In this document: piece by piece, positions 52,084 to 60,642 of the stretch | Position numbering within the stretch: the first letter of the stretch is position 1 | Layout: every line of letters begins with the position of its first letter | DNA from: Streptomyces asiaticus | Lineage (GTDB): Bacteria; Actinomycetota; Actinomycetes; Streptomycetales; Streptomycetaceae | Reading direction: 5' to 3' | Length of the DNA: 64,000 nucleotides | Assembly: GCF_018138715.1 (NCBI RefSeq) | Contig: NZ_JAGSHX010000006.1 | Location: forward strand, 6,076,001-6,140,000 | Program-made: the position numbers and the translations under genes | The notes under the pieces: model-generated | Databases searched by the model: none | Told to the model about the DNA's origin: nothing | The model's input: the letters and a program-made list of their open reading frames with translations, nothing else

Positions 52084-52404
52084 ATGTATGAAATCAGCGA
52101 GAGTGGTCTCAAAGTCGAGATCGAGCTTGGTGGGGACTCTCCCGAGACGGTGGAAAACGCCGATGGGTGGGTCGAGTTGCCCAATGGCGAAAAGTGGGCG
52201 GCCACTTTCCTTACCTATGCCGAAGTCGGCAGAATTCTGGACAGGTGGTCACGTACCGGGGAGTTCTTGAACGGAGGGTACTTCGTCTGCTCGGATTTGG
52301 TTATGGTTCGGAATCCGGGCGCTCGTGAGATGTTCAACGCCGTGAAAGACATGGTGGCGACCGGGTCGCACAGGGGGCATCTGACACGAGTCGATCCCGA
52401 GTGA
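52084..52404 (+). CDS. Cognate immunity protein of the RHS toxin
   Basis: The 106-residue acidic protein (MYEISESGLKVEIELGGDSPETVENADGWVELPNGEKWAATFLTYAEVGRILDRWSRTGEFLNGGYFVCSDLVMVRN) starts one base after the toxin stop and has no homology I recognise. Its position, size and charge, and its lower GC content, match the immunity partner of polymorphic toxins, which binds and blocks the toxin tip in the producing cell. Assignment rests on position. Confidence 0.72.
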   Translation: MYEISESGLKVEIELGGDSPETVENADGWVELPNGEKWAATFLTYAEVGRILDRWSRTGEFLNGGYFVCSDLVMVRNPGAREMFNAVKDMVATGSHRGHLTRVDPE

Positions 52405-52423
52405 ACTGGCTCTTTGGCGAAAG

Positions 52424-52801
52424 GTGACGACAGTCGAGCACCCACCCAGGTGTCTACAAGCCGCTGAAAGCGATCTACTGAACAAGCTCCTTTCAGCGCG
52501 ATTCCCCGGCGCTGAGCAATTGAGGCAGCAGGTTCCTCAAACGCGTGTCGTCGGTCGCTGGGGGAGTGATTCACCCAGCGTGGACCTCAAAGTGCTCGAG
52601 CCTTTTCCGCCAGCAGAGGTCTCCGACGGGGTGATCCCTGCTACTGGCGCAGTGAAGGACGCCTCCGGAGAGTTGGTCGGCGAACTGCTGCTCTGGGTAA
52701 GCGACGGAAGGCTGTCGGCGCTGGAGTACTCCTGGTACACCGACGAGGCCCCGACGGCGCTGCCTGACCCGGGCGATGTGACCGTTGCTGTGGAGCAGTG
52801 A
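52424..52801 (+). CDS. Hypothetical protein, possible second immunity protein
   Basis: The 125-residue protein starts at GTG 52424 behind GAAAGG. It reads MTTVEHPPRCLQAAESDLLNKLLSARFPGAEQLRQQVPQTRVVGRWGSDSPSVDLKV...GVIPATGAVKDASGELVGELLLWVSDGRLSALEYSWYTDEAPTALPDPGDVTV. The last strand pair (GELLLWVSDGRLSALEYSWYTDEAP) recurs in hypothetical proteins encoded near toxin loci. The 20-base gap suggests co-transcription with the RHS module. It could be a duplicated immunity gene or an unrelated accessory. Confidence 0.6.
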   Translation: MTTVEHPPRCLQAAESDLLNKLLSARFPGAEQLRQQVPQTRVVGRWGSDSPSVDLKVLEPFPPAEVSDGVIPATGAVKDASGELVGELLLWVSDGRLSALEYSWYTDEAPTALPDPGDVTVAVEQ

Positions 52802-52805
52802 GCAA

Positions 52806-53017
52806 GGAAGGAGTTCCCGGAGTACTGCTCCTGGAGCGCGCTGCGGGAGGAGCTGTCACGGACCCCCGACGCGCCTGATATCGATCTTCGCCCTCAAGGC
52901 GGTTATCTCGAATACCGAGTACCGGAGACCAAGGTCTCCGTGCTGGTGGTGGATAGCGAGGAGGAGCGTGACGACTGCCCGGGGCATGGGGACGTCTGGA
53001 GCCTGAGCCTGGGCTGA
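52806..53017 (+). pseudogene. Open-frame remnant after the immunity genes
   Basis: Immediately after the previous stop, and in the same frame, the sequence reads KEFPEYCSWSALREELSRTPDAPDIDLRPQGGYLEYRVPETKVSVLVVDSEEERDDCPGHGDVWSLSLG to a TGA at 53015-53017. It has a coding-like pattern (acidic, with aromatic residues) but no start before an internal GTG cluster at about 52939. It is probably the end of a further toxin-module gene left by recombination. Confidence 0.35.
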
Positions 53018-53098
53018 TGGCTTCGGAGGGAGTGCGACGTCGGCCCACCAAAGCCTTGCTGGACGGGCTGACGTCGCACTCGACCACCGGCCGGTGGG

Positions 53099-54265
53099 TT
53101 AGCCGGCTTCCTCGACCCGGATGCGGGCAACCCCTGCCCGGGAAGCCGCGACGGTGGCGACCGCCGTCGCGGCCAGGGCGGCGCTGACCCACGCCGCGTC
53201 CCGGTAGTCGCCGGTCGTCCCGGTCGCGACGCCCGCGATCAACGGGCCAAGGAAGGCGCCCGCGTTGAGCGCGACCGTGGCGAATGAGCCGCCCAGCGAC
53301 GGGGCCTGGGGCGCGACGTGCATGACGCGGGCGACGAGCGTTGAGCCGATGCCGAACGACAGGGCGCCCTGGACGATCGTCACGACGAAGAGCGGGACCG
53401 TATGCGCACTGGACGCGGCCAGCACCGCCCAGCCCACCGGCAGGACGCACAGCGCCAGGAGCAGGCCCCTCCCCAGCCCGCCGTCGGCCTTACGCCCCGC
53501 CGTGGTCACCCCCACGAACGCGCCCACCCCGAACGCGGCGAGGAGGGCCGGGACCGCGGTGGCCGGAAGGTGGGCGATGTCCGTGGCGATGACGGCCAGG
53601 TAGGCGAAGGTCGCGAAGGTCGCGCCGTTCACCACGGCCGCGAGGACCATGGCCCACCGCACCGGACGCGACCGCAACGCACCCGCCTCCCGCCGGACCG
53701 AGACCTCCGCCCGACCGGCCGCGTCGGCGGGCGCCTGACGGAAGACCAGCGCCAGCGCGGGCAGGCACAGGGCGGCCACGGCCCAGAACGCGGAACGCCA
53801 CCCGGACCAGTCCCCGAGCAGCGCCCCCGCGGGGACGCCCGCGACGCACGACAGCGTGACCCCGGACAGCAGCACGGCGGTGGCCCTGCCGCGCTTCTCG
53901 GCGGGGACCAGCGCCGTCGCGGTGGACATCGCGACCGCCAGGAAACCGGCGTTGACGATCGCGGCGACGACACGCGTTCCGAAGAGCACGACGAAGTCGG
54001 TCGTGACCGCGCCGATCACATGCACGACGACGAACGCCGCCAGAAAACCGGCCAGCGCGCGCCGCCGCGGCCAGCGCGCGCTCAACGCGGCCATCACCGG
54101 GGCGCCGACGATCATCCCGATCGCATAAGCGGACGTCAGACTCGCCGCGGCTCCCACCGATACGGAGAGGTCGCGGGCGATTCCCGGTACGAGACCGGAC
54201 AGCATGAACTCGGACGTCCCTTGCGCGAAGACGGCGAGCGCGAGGACATAAAGGAAGACAGGCAA
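53099..54265 (-). CDS. Cmx/CmlR-type MFS drug exporter (chloramphenicol-type)
   Basis: The 388-residue protein has about 12 helices and begins MPVFLYVLALAVFAQGTSEFMLSGLVPGIARDLSVSVGAAASLTSAYAIGMIVGAPVMA, very similar to the chloramphenicol exporters of actinobacteria (FAQGTSEFMLxGL is the family's start). LSARWPRRRALA is the loop 2-3 motif. The start is TTG 54265, with GGAG eight bases upstream, an unusual start for a resistance gene and a sign of low translation. Heptamer repeats (54281-54315) lie directly upstream of the ribosome binding site. Resistance to chloramphenicol is likely, but the substrate is inferred. Confidence 0.8.
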   Translation of the reverse strand: MPVFLYVLALAVFAQGTSEFMLSGLVPGIARDLSVSVGAAASLTSAYAIGMIVGAPVMAALSARWPRRRALAGFLAAFVVVHVIGAVTTDFVVLFGTRVVAAIVNAGFLAVAMSTATALVPAEKRGRATAVLLSGVTLSCVAGVPAGALLGDWSGWRSAFWAVAALCLPALALVFRQAPADAAGRAEVSVRREAGALRSRPVRWAMVLAAVVNGATFATFAYLAVIATDIAHLPATAVPALLAAFGVGAFVGVTTAGRKADGGLGRGLLLALCVLPVGWAVLAASSAHTVPLFVVTIVQGALSFGIGSTLVARVMHVAPQAPSLGGSFATVALNAGAFLGPLIAGVATGTTGDYRDAAWVSAALAATAVATVAASRAGVARIRVEEAG

Positions 54266-54280
54266 GAGGTCGACTCCAGC

Positions 54281-54315
54281 GATCAGCGATCAGCGATCAG
54301 CGATCAGCGATGAGC
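54281..54315. repeat. Heptamer tandem repeat in exporter leader
   Basis: gatcagc is repeated five times head to tail, the last copy with one change (gatgagc). On the coding strand it reads GCTGATC repeatedly. It lies 16 bases upstream of the TTG start, in the mRNA leader or promoter of the exporter. Confidence 0.85.
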
Positions 54316-54546
54316 GTATGCGGGCAAGAGCGGCCGCGTGCTGGATGCCGGATCGGGCTACGTCACGAGCCCGAGATAAGGAACCAGACACACGGAGTCG
54401 TGTCCGGTCGCCGGAAGCGAGATCGACCCGGAAATCAGGTCAGGTCAGTGGTCGGAGAACGACTCGCCGCCGAGCGACCGGCGGCTCCGTTCTGTCTGAT
54501 TCAGGGCTCATCACGTCGGGCACCGTACCCACAACCCCCACCGAGA

Positions 54547-55590
54547 TCAATCCGATTTCGGCGCGCCCCAGCCCCTCCGGTACGCGGCCCAGTCACCCGG
54601 CGTCGCCGCGAAGTCCACATACAGCGCCACGCCGAACCGCTCGCGGCGCGCGTCCTCGCGGCTCAGCCCGAGGCGGGCGCCCCGGACGGCCGCCGCCACC
54701 GTCTCGGCCGATTCACGGTGGCCGATGTCGTCGGTGTGGAAGGCCGGGAGGCCCATCAGCAGGTCGGTGCCGCGCGGGGTCGCCTCCAGGGCCAGTCGCG
54801 TCTGCTGCGCCACATAGCCTCCGTACAGGCTCTCCATGGGCATCGCCGTGTCGTAGGACATCACCGCGATCTGGTCGACCCGGCGAGCGACCGCGCCGAA
54901 GTACGACTGCGACCACCACTTGGGGTGACCGGCGACGAAGCCCGCGACGGAGTGGAGGGAGGGCAGCGGGTCGATCTGGTGCGCGGCCACCGACAGCGGT
55001 GCGCGGTGGGCGCGGGTGACCGTGTGCACATCGTCCAGCAGCGACAGGTAGTCCCGGTCGCCGGAGTGCAGGGGCTCCAGATCAAAGTGGACGCCCGCGA
55101 ACCCCGCGTCCAGCACCTGGCGCGCCGAGCGCACGACGCGTGCACGCGTCGCCGGTGCGCCGAGGTCCATCCCCGTCTCGCCCTCGGTCGACAGCACATC
55201 GCCGAGCCACGCCTGAACGCGCACCCCGGGCAGCTCCCGCCGCACCGCGTCCACCAGCCACCGGGCCTTCGGACAGCGCGCCGCGCGCAGGCTGCCGTCA
55301 TGCTCCAGCGGGCCCGCGTGCACATACAGATCCCGGACGCCGGTGCCGCGCATCCGCTGGACCAGCTCGGCTGGCTGAGCCTCACCATTGCGCCCGTCCA
55401 CCCAGGCATGCCCCAGCCACACCGCGTCCCGCTCACGGGTCCGCGTCCCGGGCGCGGGATCTCCCGCGTACTGGAGCCGCAGCGACACCCCGGCGGTCAG
55501 CACGGGCACCACCAGCAGCACAGCGGCACCCGCCGCCACCCGCTTGGGCCACTTCAGCCGCGGATGCGCCCAGCCCCGCACCAACGCCAT
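54547..55590 (-). CDS. Membrane-anchored GH18-like glycoside hydrolase fold protein
   Basis: The 347-residue protein starts with a single N-terminal membrane segment (VAAGAAVLLVVPVLTAGVSLRLQYAG) and then a TIM-barrel: DAVWLGHAWVDGR, VRDLYVHAGPL, GVRVQAWLGDV, GFAGVHFDLEPLHSGDRDYLSLLDDVHTV (the D-x-E catalytic motif), LSVAAHQIDP, VDQIAVMSYDTAMPM and LMGLPAF. This resembles GH18-like families; chitinase activity is not shown. I use ATG 55590; a GTG at 55629 lies just inside the zur stop region. It is the last gene downstream of zur and may be expressed from the same operon. Confidence 0.7.
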   Translation of the reverse strand: MALVRGWAHPRLKWPKRVAAGAAVLLVVPVLTAGVSLRLQYAGDPAPGTRTRERDAVWLGHAWVDGRNGEAQPAELVQRMRGTGVRDLYVHAGPLEHDGSLRAARCPKARWLVDAVRRELPGVRVQAWLGDVLSTEGETGMDLGAPATRARVVRSARQVLDAGFAGVHFDLEPLHSGDRDYLSLLDDVHTVTRAHRAPLSVAAHQIDPLPSLHSVAGFVAGHPKWWSQSYFGAVARRVDQIAVMSYDTAMPMESLYGGYVAQQTRLALEATPRGTDLLMGLPAFHTDDIGHRESAETVAAAVRGARLGLSREDARRERFGVALYVDFAATPGDWAAYRRGWGAPKSD

Positions 55591-55646
55591 CCGCCCCCGC
55601 CCGAGCAGGGAGCCCGCTCGGCGCAGCACGCGGAGGACGGGAATGC

Positions 55647-56072
55647 TCAGCCCTGGGACGTCTTTGCCGCGGCGCAGTCGCCGCAGGTGCCGAAGATCTC
55701 GATCGTATGGGCCACGTCCACGAAGCCGTGCTCGGCGGCGATCGCGTCGGCCCACTTCTCGACGGCGGGGCCCTCCACCTCGACCGCCTTGCCGCAGGCG
55801 CGGCAGACCAGGTGGTGGTGGTGCTCCTCGCTGTTGCACCGGCGGTAGACCGCCTCGCCCTCCGTGGTGCGGAGGACGTCGACCTCGCCGGCGTCGGCGA
55901 GGGACTGGAGGGTGCGGTAGACGGTGGTCAGGCCGACCGAGTCGCCCCGGTGCTTGAGCATGTCGTGGAGCTCCTGCGCACTGCGGAACTCATCCACCTC
56001 GTCCAGTGCCGCCGCCACCGCGGCGCGCTGCCTGGTGGACCGGCCGCGTACTGGGGGACCGGCGGTCGCCAC
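55647..56072 (-). CDS. zur: Zinc uptake regulator Zur (Fur family)
   Basis: The 141-residue protein has the Fur winged helix (STRQRAAVAAALDEVDEFRSAQELHDMLKHRGDSVGLTTVYRTLQSLADAGEVDVL), a metal-binding middle HHHHLVCRACGKAVEVEG and a final HTIEIFGTCGDC with the second CxxC. With Zn bound it represses zinc uptake genes. It lies in the znuA-znuC-znuB-zur order, next to glyS, which is the known Streptomyces zinc locus arrangement. It follows znuB by 179 bases and is probably in the same transcript. Confidence 0.9.
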   Translation of the reverse strand: MATAGPPVRGRSTRQRAAVAAALDEVDEFRSAQELHDMLKHRGDSVGLTTVYRTLQSLADAGEVDVLRTTEGEAVYRRCNSEEHHHHLVCRACGKAVEVEGPAVEKWADAIAAEHGFVDVAHTIEIFGTCGDCAAAKTSQG

Positions 56073-56251
56073 AGCTGCCTCCTCAACCTCGCATGCTCCG
56101 TCGCTCTCGGGGCTCGTTCCGCGCCCACTGCGCTTTCTGCCCGGCCATTGTGCCAGTTATCGCTCGGGCAACGGACGAGAGTGATCGGATGGGCGACGGA
56201 GCCGGGCATCGGCCGGGCAGGGGACCACAAGCGGTGGCCACGAGCGGTGGA

Positions 56252-57124
56252 CTATACGAGTACATCGTCCCTCAAAGTGCACCGTTCCTCGGCCTCGGCC
56301 ACCCGCCCCGCGCGTCTTTTCGCCAGGGGCGCGGCCAGGGCCGTGATCACGGCGAAGACGCCGATGGCGAGGACGACGATGCTGGCTCCCGGCGGGACGT
56401 TCTTGTAGAAGGAGAAGACCGTGCCGGACAGGGTCACCACGACGCCTATGGTGACCGCCAGCGCGAGCGTCATCGCGAAGCCCCGGGTGGCCTGCTGGGC
56501 GGCGGCGACCGGGACCACCATCAGGGCGCTGACCAGGAGCAGGCCCACCACGCGCATGGCGACGGTGACCGTGACGGCCGCGGTGACGGCCAGCAGCAGG
56601 TTGAGCGTGCGGACCGGAAGGCCGGTCACCCGGGCGAACTCCTCGTCCTGGCAGACCGCGAACAGCTGGCGGCGCAGCCCCAGGGTGATCAGTACGACGA
56701 AGGCGGCGAGCAGGGAGATCGCGACGACGTCCTCGGGGGAGACCGTGGTGATCGAGCCGAAGAGATAGGTGGTGAGGTTGGCGTTGGAGCCGGTCGGCGA
56801 GAGGTTGATCAGCAGCACACCGCCCGCCATCCCGCCGTAGAAGAGCATCGCGAGCGCGAGATCGCCGCGGGTCTTGCCGTACCAGCGGATCAGCTCCATG
56901 AGGATCGCGCCGAGGGCGGAGACGACGACGGCGGTCCACACCGGGTTGGTGCCGGTCAGGAAGCCGAGGGCGACGCCGGTGAGGGCGACATGGCCGATAC
57001 CGTCGCCCATGATCGCCTGGCGGCGCTGGACGAGGTAGATGCCGACGGCGGGCGCGGTGATGCCCACCAGGACCGCGGCGAGCAGGGCCCGCTGCATGAA
57101 GGCGTAGTCGAGGATCTCGAGCAT
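56252..57124 (-). CDS. znuB: Zinc ABC transporter permease ZnuB-like
   Basis: The 290-residue protein has about eight membrane helices, beginning MLEILDYAFMQRALLAAVLVGITAPAVGIYLVQRRQAIMGDGIGHVALTGVALGFLTG. QRRQAIMGDGIGHVALTGVALG and RVVGLLLVSALMVVPVAAAQQATRGFA are typical of the ABC-3 family of Zn/Mn importers. It is one base downstream of znuC. The C-terminus ends in a cytoplasmic Glu/Arg-rich tail (about 265-290). Confidence 0.88.
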   Translation of the reverse strand: MLEILDYAFMQRALLAAVLVGITAPAVGIYLVQRRQAIMGDGIGHVALTGVALGFLTGTNPVWTAVVVSALGAILMELIRWYGKTRGDLALAMLFYGGMAGGVLLINLSPTGSNANLTTYLFGSITTVSPEDVVAISLLAAFVVLITLGLRRQLFAVCQDEEFARVTGLPVRTLNLLLAVTAAVTVTVAMRVVGLLLVSALMVVPVAAAQQATRGFAMTLALAVTIGVVVTLSGTVFSFYKNVPPGASIVVLAIGVFAVITALAAPLAKRRAGRVAEAEERCTLRDDVLV

Positions 57125-57125
57125 C

Positions 57126-57971
57126 TCAGGTCAGCAACCCTGTCCGGATCGGTTCGGCGTCGGGCGCCGCGTGGGGATGGACGTGATCGTGGCCGGGCAG
57201 CGCGTGCTGGCCCACGGCCTTGGGCGGCGGTCCGTCGTGGACGACGCAGCCGTCGCGGAGCACCACCGCGCGGTCGATCAGCGGCTCCAGCGGGCCGAGC
57301 TCGTGCAGGACGAGCAGGACCGTGGCGCCGCCTGCGACCTGCTCGCGGAGGGTGCCCGCGAGGATCTCCTGGCTGGCGAGGTCGACCCCGGCCATCGGCT
57401 CGTCCATGATCAGCAGCTCCGGTTCGCCCGCGAGGGCGCGGGCGATCAGTACGCGCTGGTGCTGACCGCCGGACAGGGCGCTCACCGAGTCCCGGGCGCG
57501 GTCGGCCATGCCGACGAGCTCCAGGGCCCGCTGGACGGCCGCCCGGTCGGCCTTGCGCGGCGGCCCGAACCGGCGGCGGGCCAGCCGCCCCGCCGAGACG
57601 ACCTCGCGCACGGTCGCGGGGACGCCACTGGCGGCGGTGGTGCGCTGCGGTACGTAACCGATCCGCGCCCAGTCGCGGAAGCGGCGGCGGGGGATGCCGA
57701 AGAGGGTCAGCTCACCGCCGCTGAGCGGCACCTGGCCGACGATGGACCGTACGGCGGTGGACTTGCCCGAGCCGTTGGCGCCGAGCAGCGCCACGACCTC
57801 ACTGCGGCGGACGGTCAGATCGATACCGCGCAGCACGGGGCGGCCACCGAGGGTGGCCGTCGCGCCGCGCAGGGATATGGGGTCCGCGGCCCGGTCCTCG
57901 GCCGGGTCCCCGGACTCCCCGGCAACTCCGGATTCCCGGGTCTCCTCGGCTTCCATGGCTTCCTCCGTCAC
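57126..57971 (-). CDS. znuC: Zinc ABC transporter ATPase ZnuC-like
   Basis: The 281-residue ATPase contains ALLGANGSGKSTAVRSIVG (Walker A), GYVPQRT (Q loop), SALSGGQHQRVLIARALAGEPELLIMDEPMAGVD (signature and Walker B) and LLVLHELGPLEPLIDRAVVL (H loop, here HE). An N-terminal acidic extension (about 1-25) is typical of the actinobacterial copies and a His-rich tail (HALPGHDHVHPHAAPDAEP) may bind zinc. GTG 57971 overlaps the znuA stop (GTGA). Confidence 0.88.
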   Translation of the reverse strand: MTEEAMEAEETRESGVAGESGDPAEDRAADPISLRGATATLGGRPVLRGIDLTVRRSEVVALLGANGSGKSTAVRSIVGQVPLSGGELTLFGIPRRRFRDWARIGYVPQRTTAASGVPATVREVVSAGRLARRRFGPPRKADRAAVQRALELVGMADRARDSVSALSGGQHQRVLIARALAGEPELLIMDEPMAGVDLASQEILAGTLREQVAGGATVLLVLHELGPLEPLIDRAVVLRDGCVVHDGPPPKAVGQHALPGHDHVHPHAAPDAEPIRTGLLT

Positions 57972-58954
57972 TTGGCGCCCAGCGCCTTCTTCAGCGCGTT
58001 CAGATTGGCTCGCATGACCTGGATGTAGTCATCGCCCCTGGACTTGGAGCCGATGCCCTCGATCGGATCCAGCACATCGGTCCGCAGATGGAGATCGCCC
58101 GCCAGCGTCCTGGCCGTGCGATCGCTCACCAGGGTTTCGAAGAAGACGGTGTTGACCTTGTCCTTCTTGGCGATGGTGTGCAGTCCCCTGACCCGGGCCG
58201 GGCTGGGCTCGGACTCGGGGTCGAGCCCGGAGATCGCCTCCTGCCGCAGGCCGTAGCGCTCGGCGAGGTAGCCGAAGGCGGCATGGGTCGTGATGAAGGT
58301 GTCCGAAGAACGGCCCTTCAAACCGCTCCGGAAGTCCTGATCGAGCGTGTTCAGCTCCTTGACCAGGGCGGTGGTGTTCTTCTTGTACGTCGCGGCGTGC
58401 TCGGGGTCGGCCTTCTCCAGCGCCTTGCCGACGCCCTTGGCCACCTGGGCGTAACGCACCGGATCCAGCCAGATGTGGGGATCGGCGGCCGCGTCGCCGG
58501 AGTGGTCGTGCCCCTCGTGCCCCGCTTTCCCCGCCTCACCCTCGCCGCCGTGCCCGTGGTCGCTCTCGACCTCCGTGCCGTGGTCCTCCAACGAGGTGTA
58601 CGAGGCCGCGTCCGCCACCTGCCTCGGCTCGGCCTGGGTGATGGCCCGGTCGACGGAGGGCTGGAGCCCCTTGAGGTAGACCACCAGACCGGCCTTGCTG
58701 AGATCGGCGGTCTGCCGGGGGCTGATCTCCAGATCGTGCGGTTCGACGCCCGGCTTGGTCAGGGAGGAGACATGGACGGCGCTCCCGCCGATCCGCTGGG
58801 CGAGGAATTGCATGGGATAGAAGGACGCCACCACATCCAGCTTGCCGTCCGTCCTTCCGTCCCCGGCGTTGGTGGAGCAGGCTGTGAGGGTGGTCAGACC
58901 CAGGGCGGCGGCTCCCACGAGGGCGGTCGTGGGCCTGAGGCGGCGTATGTTCAT
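57968..58954 (-). CDS. znuA: Zinc-binding lipoprotein ZnuA-like
   Basis: The protein starts at ATG 58954 (MNIRRLRPTTALVGAAALGLTTLTACSTNAG, lipobox ending at Cys 26); ATG 58963 and TTG 58972 are in frame. The cluster A-I substrate-binding fold is visible: LDVVASFYPMQFLAQRIGG, LTKPGVEPHDLEISPRQTADLSKAGLVVYLKG (His ligand), the His-rich loop ESDHGHGGEGEAGKAGHEGHDHSG, DPHIWLDPVRYAQVA, and TTHAAFGYLAERYGLRQEAISG (third His). It captures zinc for the ZnuBC permease. A Zur box overlaps its start and a second lies 22 bp upstream. Confidence 0.9.
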   Translation of the reverse strand: MNIRRLRPTTALVGAAALGLTTLTACSTNAGDGRTDGKLDVVASFYPMQFLAQRIGGSAVHVSSLTKPGVEPHDLEISPRQTADLSKAGLVVYLKGLQPSVDRAITQAEPRQVADAASYTSLEDHGTEVESDHGHGGEGEAGKAGHEGHDHSGDAAADPHIWLDPVRYAQVAKGVGKALEKADPEHAATYKKNTTALVKELNTLDQDFRSGLKGRSSDTFITTHAAFGYLAERYGLRQEAISGLDPESEPSPARVRGLHTIAKKDKVNTVFFETLVSDRTARTLAGDLHLRTDVLDPIEGIGSKSRGDDYIQVMRANLNALKKALGAK

Positions 58955-58968
58955 GACTCTCATTTTCA
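58954..58968. promoter_or_regulatory. Zur box 1 at the znuA start
   Basis: TGACTCTCATTTTCA (on the coding strand TGAAAATGAGAGTCA) matches the Streptomyces Zur consensus TGaaAatgaTttTCA. It overlaps the znuA start codon. Confidence 0.75.
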
Positions 58969-58975
58969 ACAAAGA

Positions 58976-58990
58976 TGGAAACGATTGTCA
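58976..58990. promoter_or_regulatory. Zur box 2 upstream of znuA
   Basis: TGGAAACGATTGTCA also matches the Zur consensus, 22 bp centre to centre from box 1, in the glyS-znuA divergent region. Two boxes suggest tight, cooperative repression by zinc-loaded Zur. Confidence 0.75.
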
Positions 58991-59104
58991 ACAACTGTCC
59001 TCTTGTTGATCGCTTCGACTACCGATTTGATCCGGGGGGTGCCGCCGCCGGTAACCTGAAGCATTCGCTTCGTCGTCAATGTCGTCATCAATGAAGAGAG
59101 CACC

Positions 59105-60487
59105 GTGGCCGCCGACAAGATCGACACCATCGTCAGCCTCAGCAAGCGCCGTGGCTTCGTCTACCCGTGCAGCGAGATCTACGGCGGCCAGCGCGCCGCC
59201 TGGGACTACGGACCGCTCGGCGTGGAGCTGAAGGAGAACATCAAGCGGCAGTGGTGGCGTTCCACGGTCACCTCGCGTGACGACGTCGTCGGACTCGACT
59301 CGTCCGTGATCCTGGCCCGTGAGGTGTGGGAGGCGTCCGGCCACGTCGCCACCTTCACGGACCCGCTGACCGAGTGCACCTCCTGTCACAAGCGGTTCCG
59401 CGCGGACCACCTGGAGGAGGCGTACGAGGCCAAGCACGGTCGGCTCCCCGAGAACGGCCTGGCCGACGTCAACTGCCCGCACTGCGGCAACAAGGGCAGC
59501 TTCACCGAGCCCAAGCAGTTCTCCGGGCTGCTCGCCACCCACCTCGGCCCGACCCAGGACTCCGGCTCGGTCGCGTATCTGCGCCCCGAGACCGCCCAGG
59601 GCATCTTCACCAACTTCCTCGCGGTTCAGCAGACCTCGCGCAAGAAGCCGCCGTTCGGTATCGCGCAGGTCGGCAAGTCGTTCCGCAACGAGATCACGCC
59701 GGGCAACTTCATCTTCCGTACGCGTGAGTTCGAGCAGATGGAGATGGAGTTCTTCGTCAAGCCGGGCGAGGACGAGAAGTGGCACGAGTACTGGATGGAG
59801 CAGCGCTGGAACTGGTACCGGGACCTCGGTCTCCAGGAGGCGAACATCCGGTGGTACGAGCATCCCAAGGAGAAGCTCTCCCACTACTCCAAGCGCACCG
59901 CTGACATCGAGTACCGCTTCAACTTCGGCGGCTCGGAGTGGGGCGAGCTGGAGGGTCTGGCCAACCGCACCGACTACGACCTGAAGGCGCACTCCGCGGC
60001 GTCCGGCCAGGACCTGTCGTACTTCGACCAGGAGGCCGGCGAGCGCTGGACCCCCTACGTCATCGAGCCGGCGGCGGGCGTGGGCCGCGCGATGCTGGCC
60101 TTCATGCTCGACGCGTACGTCGAGGACGAGGCGCCCAACGCCAAGGGCAAGATGGAGAAGCGCACCGTGATGCGGCTCGACCCGCGGCTGGCGCCGGTCA
60201 AGGTCGCGGTGCTGCCGCTGTCCCGCAATCCGCAGCTCTCGCCCAAGGCCAAGGGGCTCGCCGCGGACCTGCGCAAGCACTGGAACATCGAGTTCGACGA
60301 CGCGGGCGCGATCGGCCGCCGCTACCGCCGCCAGGACGAGATCGGCACGCCCTTCTGCGTCACCGTGGACTTCGACACCCTCGATGACAACGCCGTCACC
60401 GTGCGCGAGCGCGACACGATGAAGCAGGAGCGGGTCTCGCTCGACCAGATCCAGTCCTACCTCGGTGGCCGTCTGATCGGCTGCTGA
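59105..60487 (+). CDS. glyS: Glycyl-tRNA synthetase (class II, dimeric)
   Basis: The 460-residue enzyme starts at GTG 59105. It carries the N-terminal [44 protein letters not shown], a zinc-finger-like CTSCHKRF...CPHCGNKG, motif 2 with [37 protein letters not shown], and motif 3 [20 protein letters not shown]. The anticodon domain occupies the last 120 residues. It charges tRNA-Gly. It is divergent from znuA and its start lies about 115 bases from the Zur boxes, which could matter for promoter overlap but the gene itself is housekeeping. Confidence 0.93.
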   Translation: MAADKIDTIVSLSKRRGFVYPCSEIYGGQRAAWDYGPLGVELKENIKRQWWRSTVTSRDDVVGLDSSVILAREVWEASGHVATFTDPLTECTSCHKRFRADHLEEAYEAKHGRLPENGLADVNCPHCGNKGSFTEPKQFSGLLATHLGPTQDSGSVAYLRPETAQGIFTNFLAVQQTSRKKPPFGIAQVGKSFRNEITPGNFIFRTREFEQMEMEFFVKPGEDEKWHEYWMEQRWNWYRDLGLQEANIRWYEHPKEKLSHYSKRTADIEYRFNFGGSEWGELEGLANRTDYDLKAHSAASGQDLSYFDQEAGERWTPYVIEPAAGVGRAMLAFMLDAYVEDEAPNAKGKMEKRTVMRLDPRLAPVKVAVLPLSRNPQLSPKAKGLAADLRKHWNIEFDDAGAIGRRYRRQDEIGTPFCVTVDFDTLDDNAVTVRERDTMKQERVSLDQIQSYLGGRLIGC

Positions 60488-60567
60488 CCCGGTCCGGGCG
60501 CGGTCGCCCGGATGACGGTCCGGGCCGGCGCGCCCGGACCACGGGTACCGGACACATACCCGACGAC

Positions 60568-60610
60568 GGGCTCCGGTGCCGCGGATACGAGATCCGTGGC
60601 ACCGGGGCCC
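60568..60610 (+). terminator. glyS intrinsic terminator
   Basis: gggctccggtgccgcggat (60568-60586) and atccgtggcaccggggccc (60592-60610) form a 19-bp stem, with two wobble pairs and a 5-base loop, 81 bases past the glyS stop. There is no T tract, as usual in this group. Confidence 0.75.
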
Positions 60611-60642
60611 GTCGACTCGGCAGAACGGGGGGTTCACCAGGC

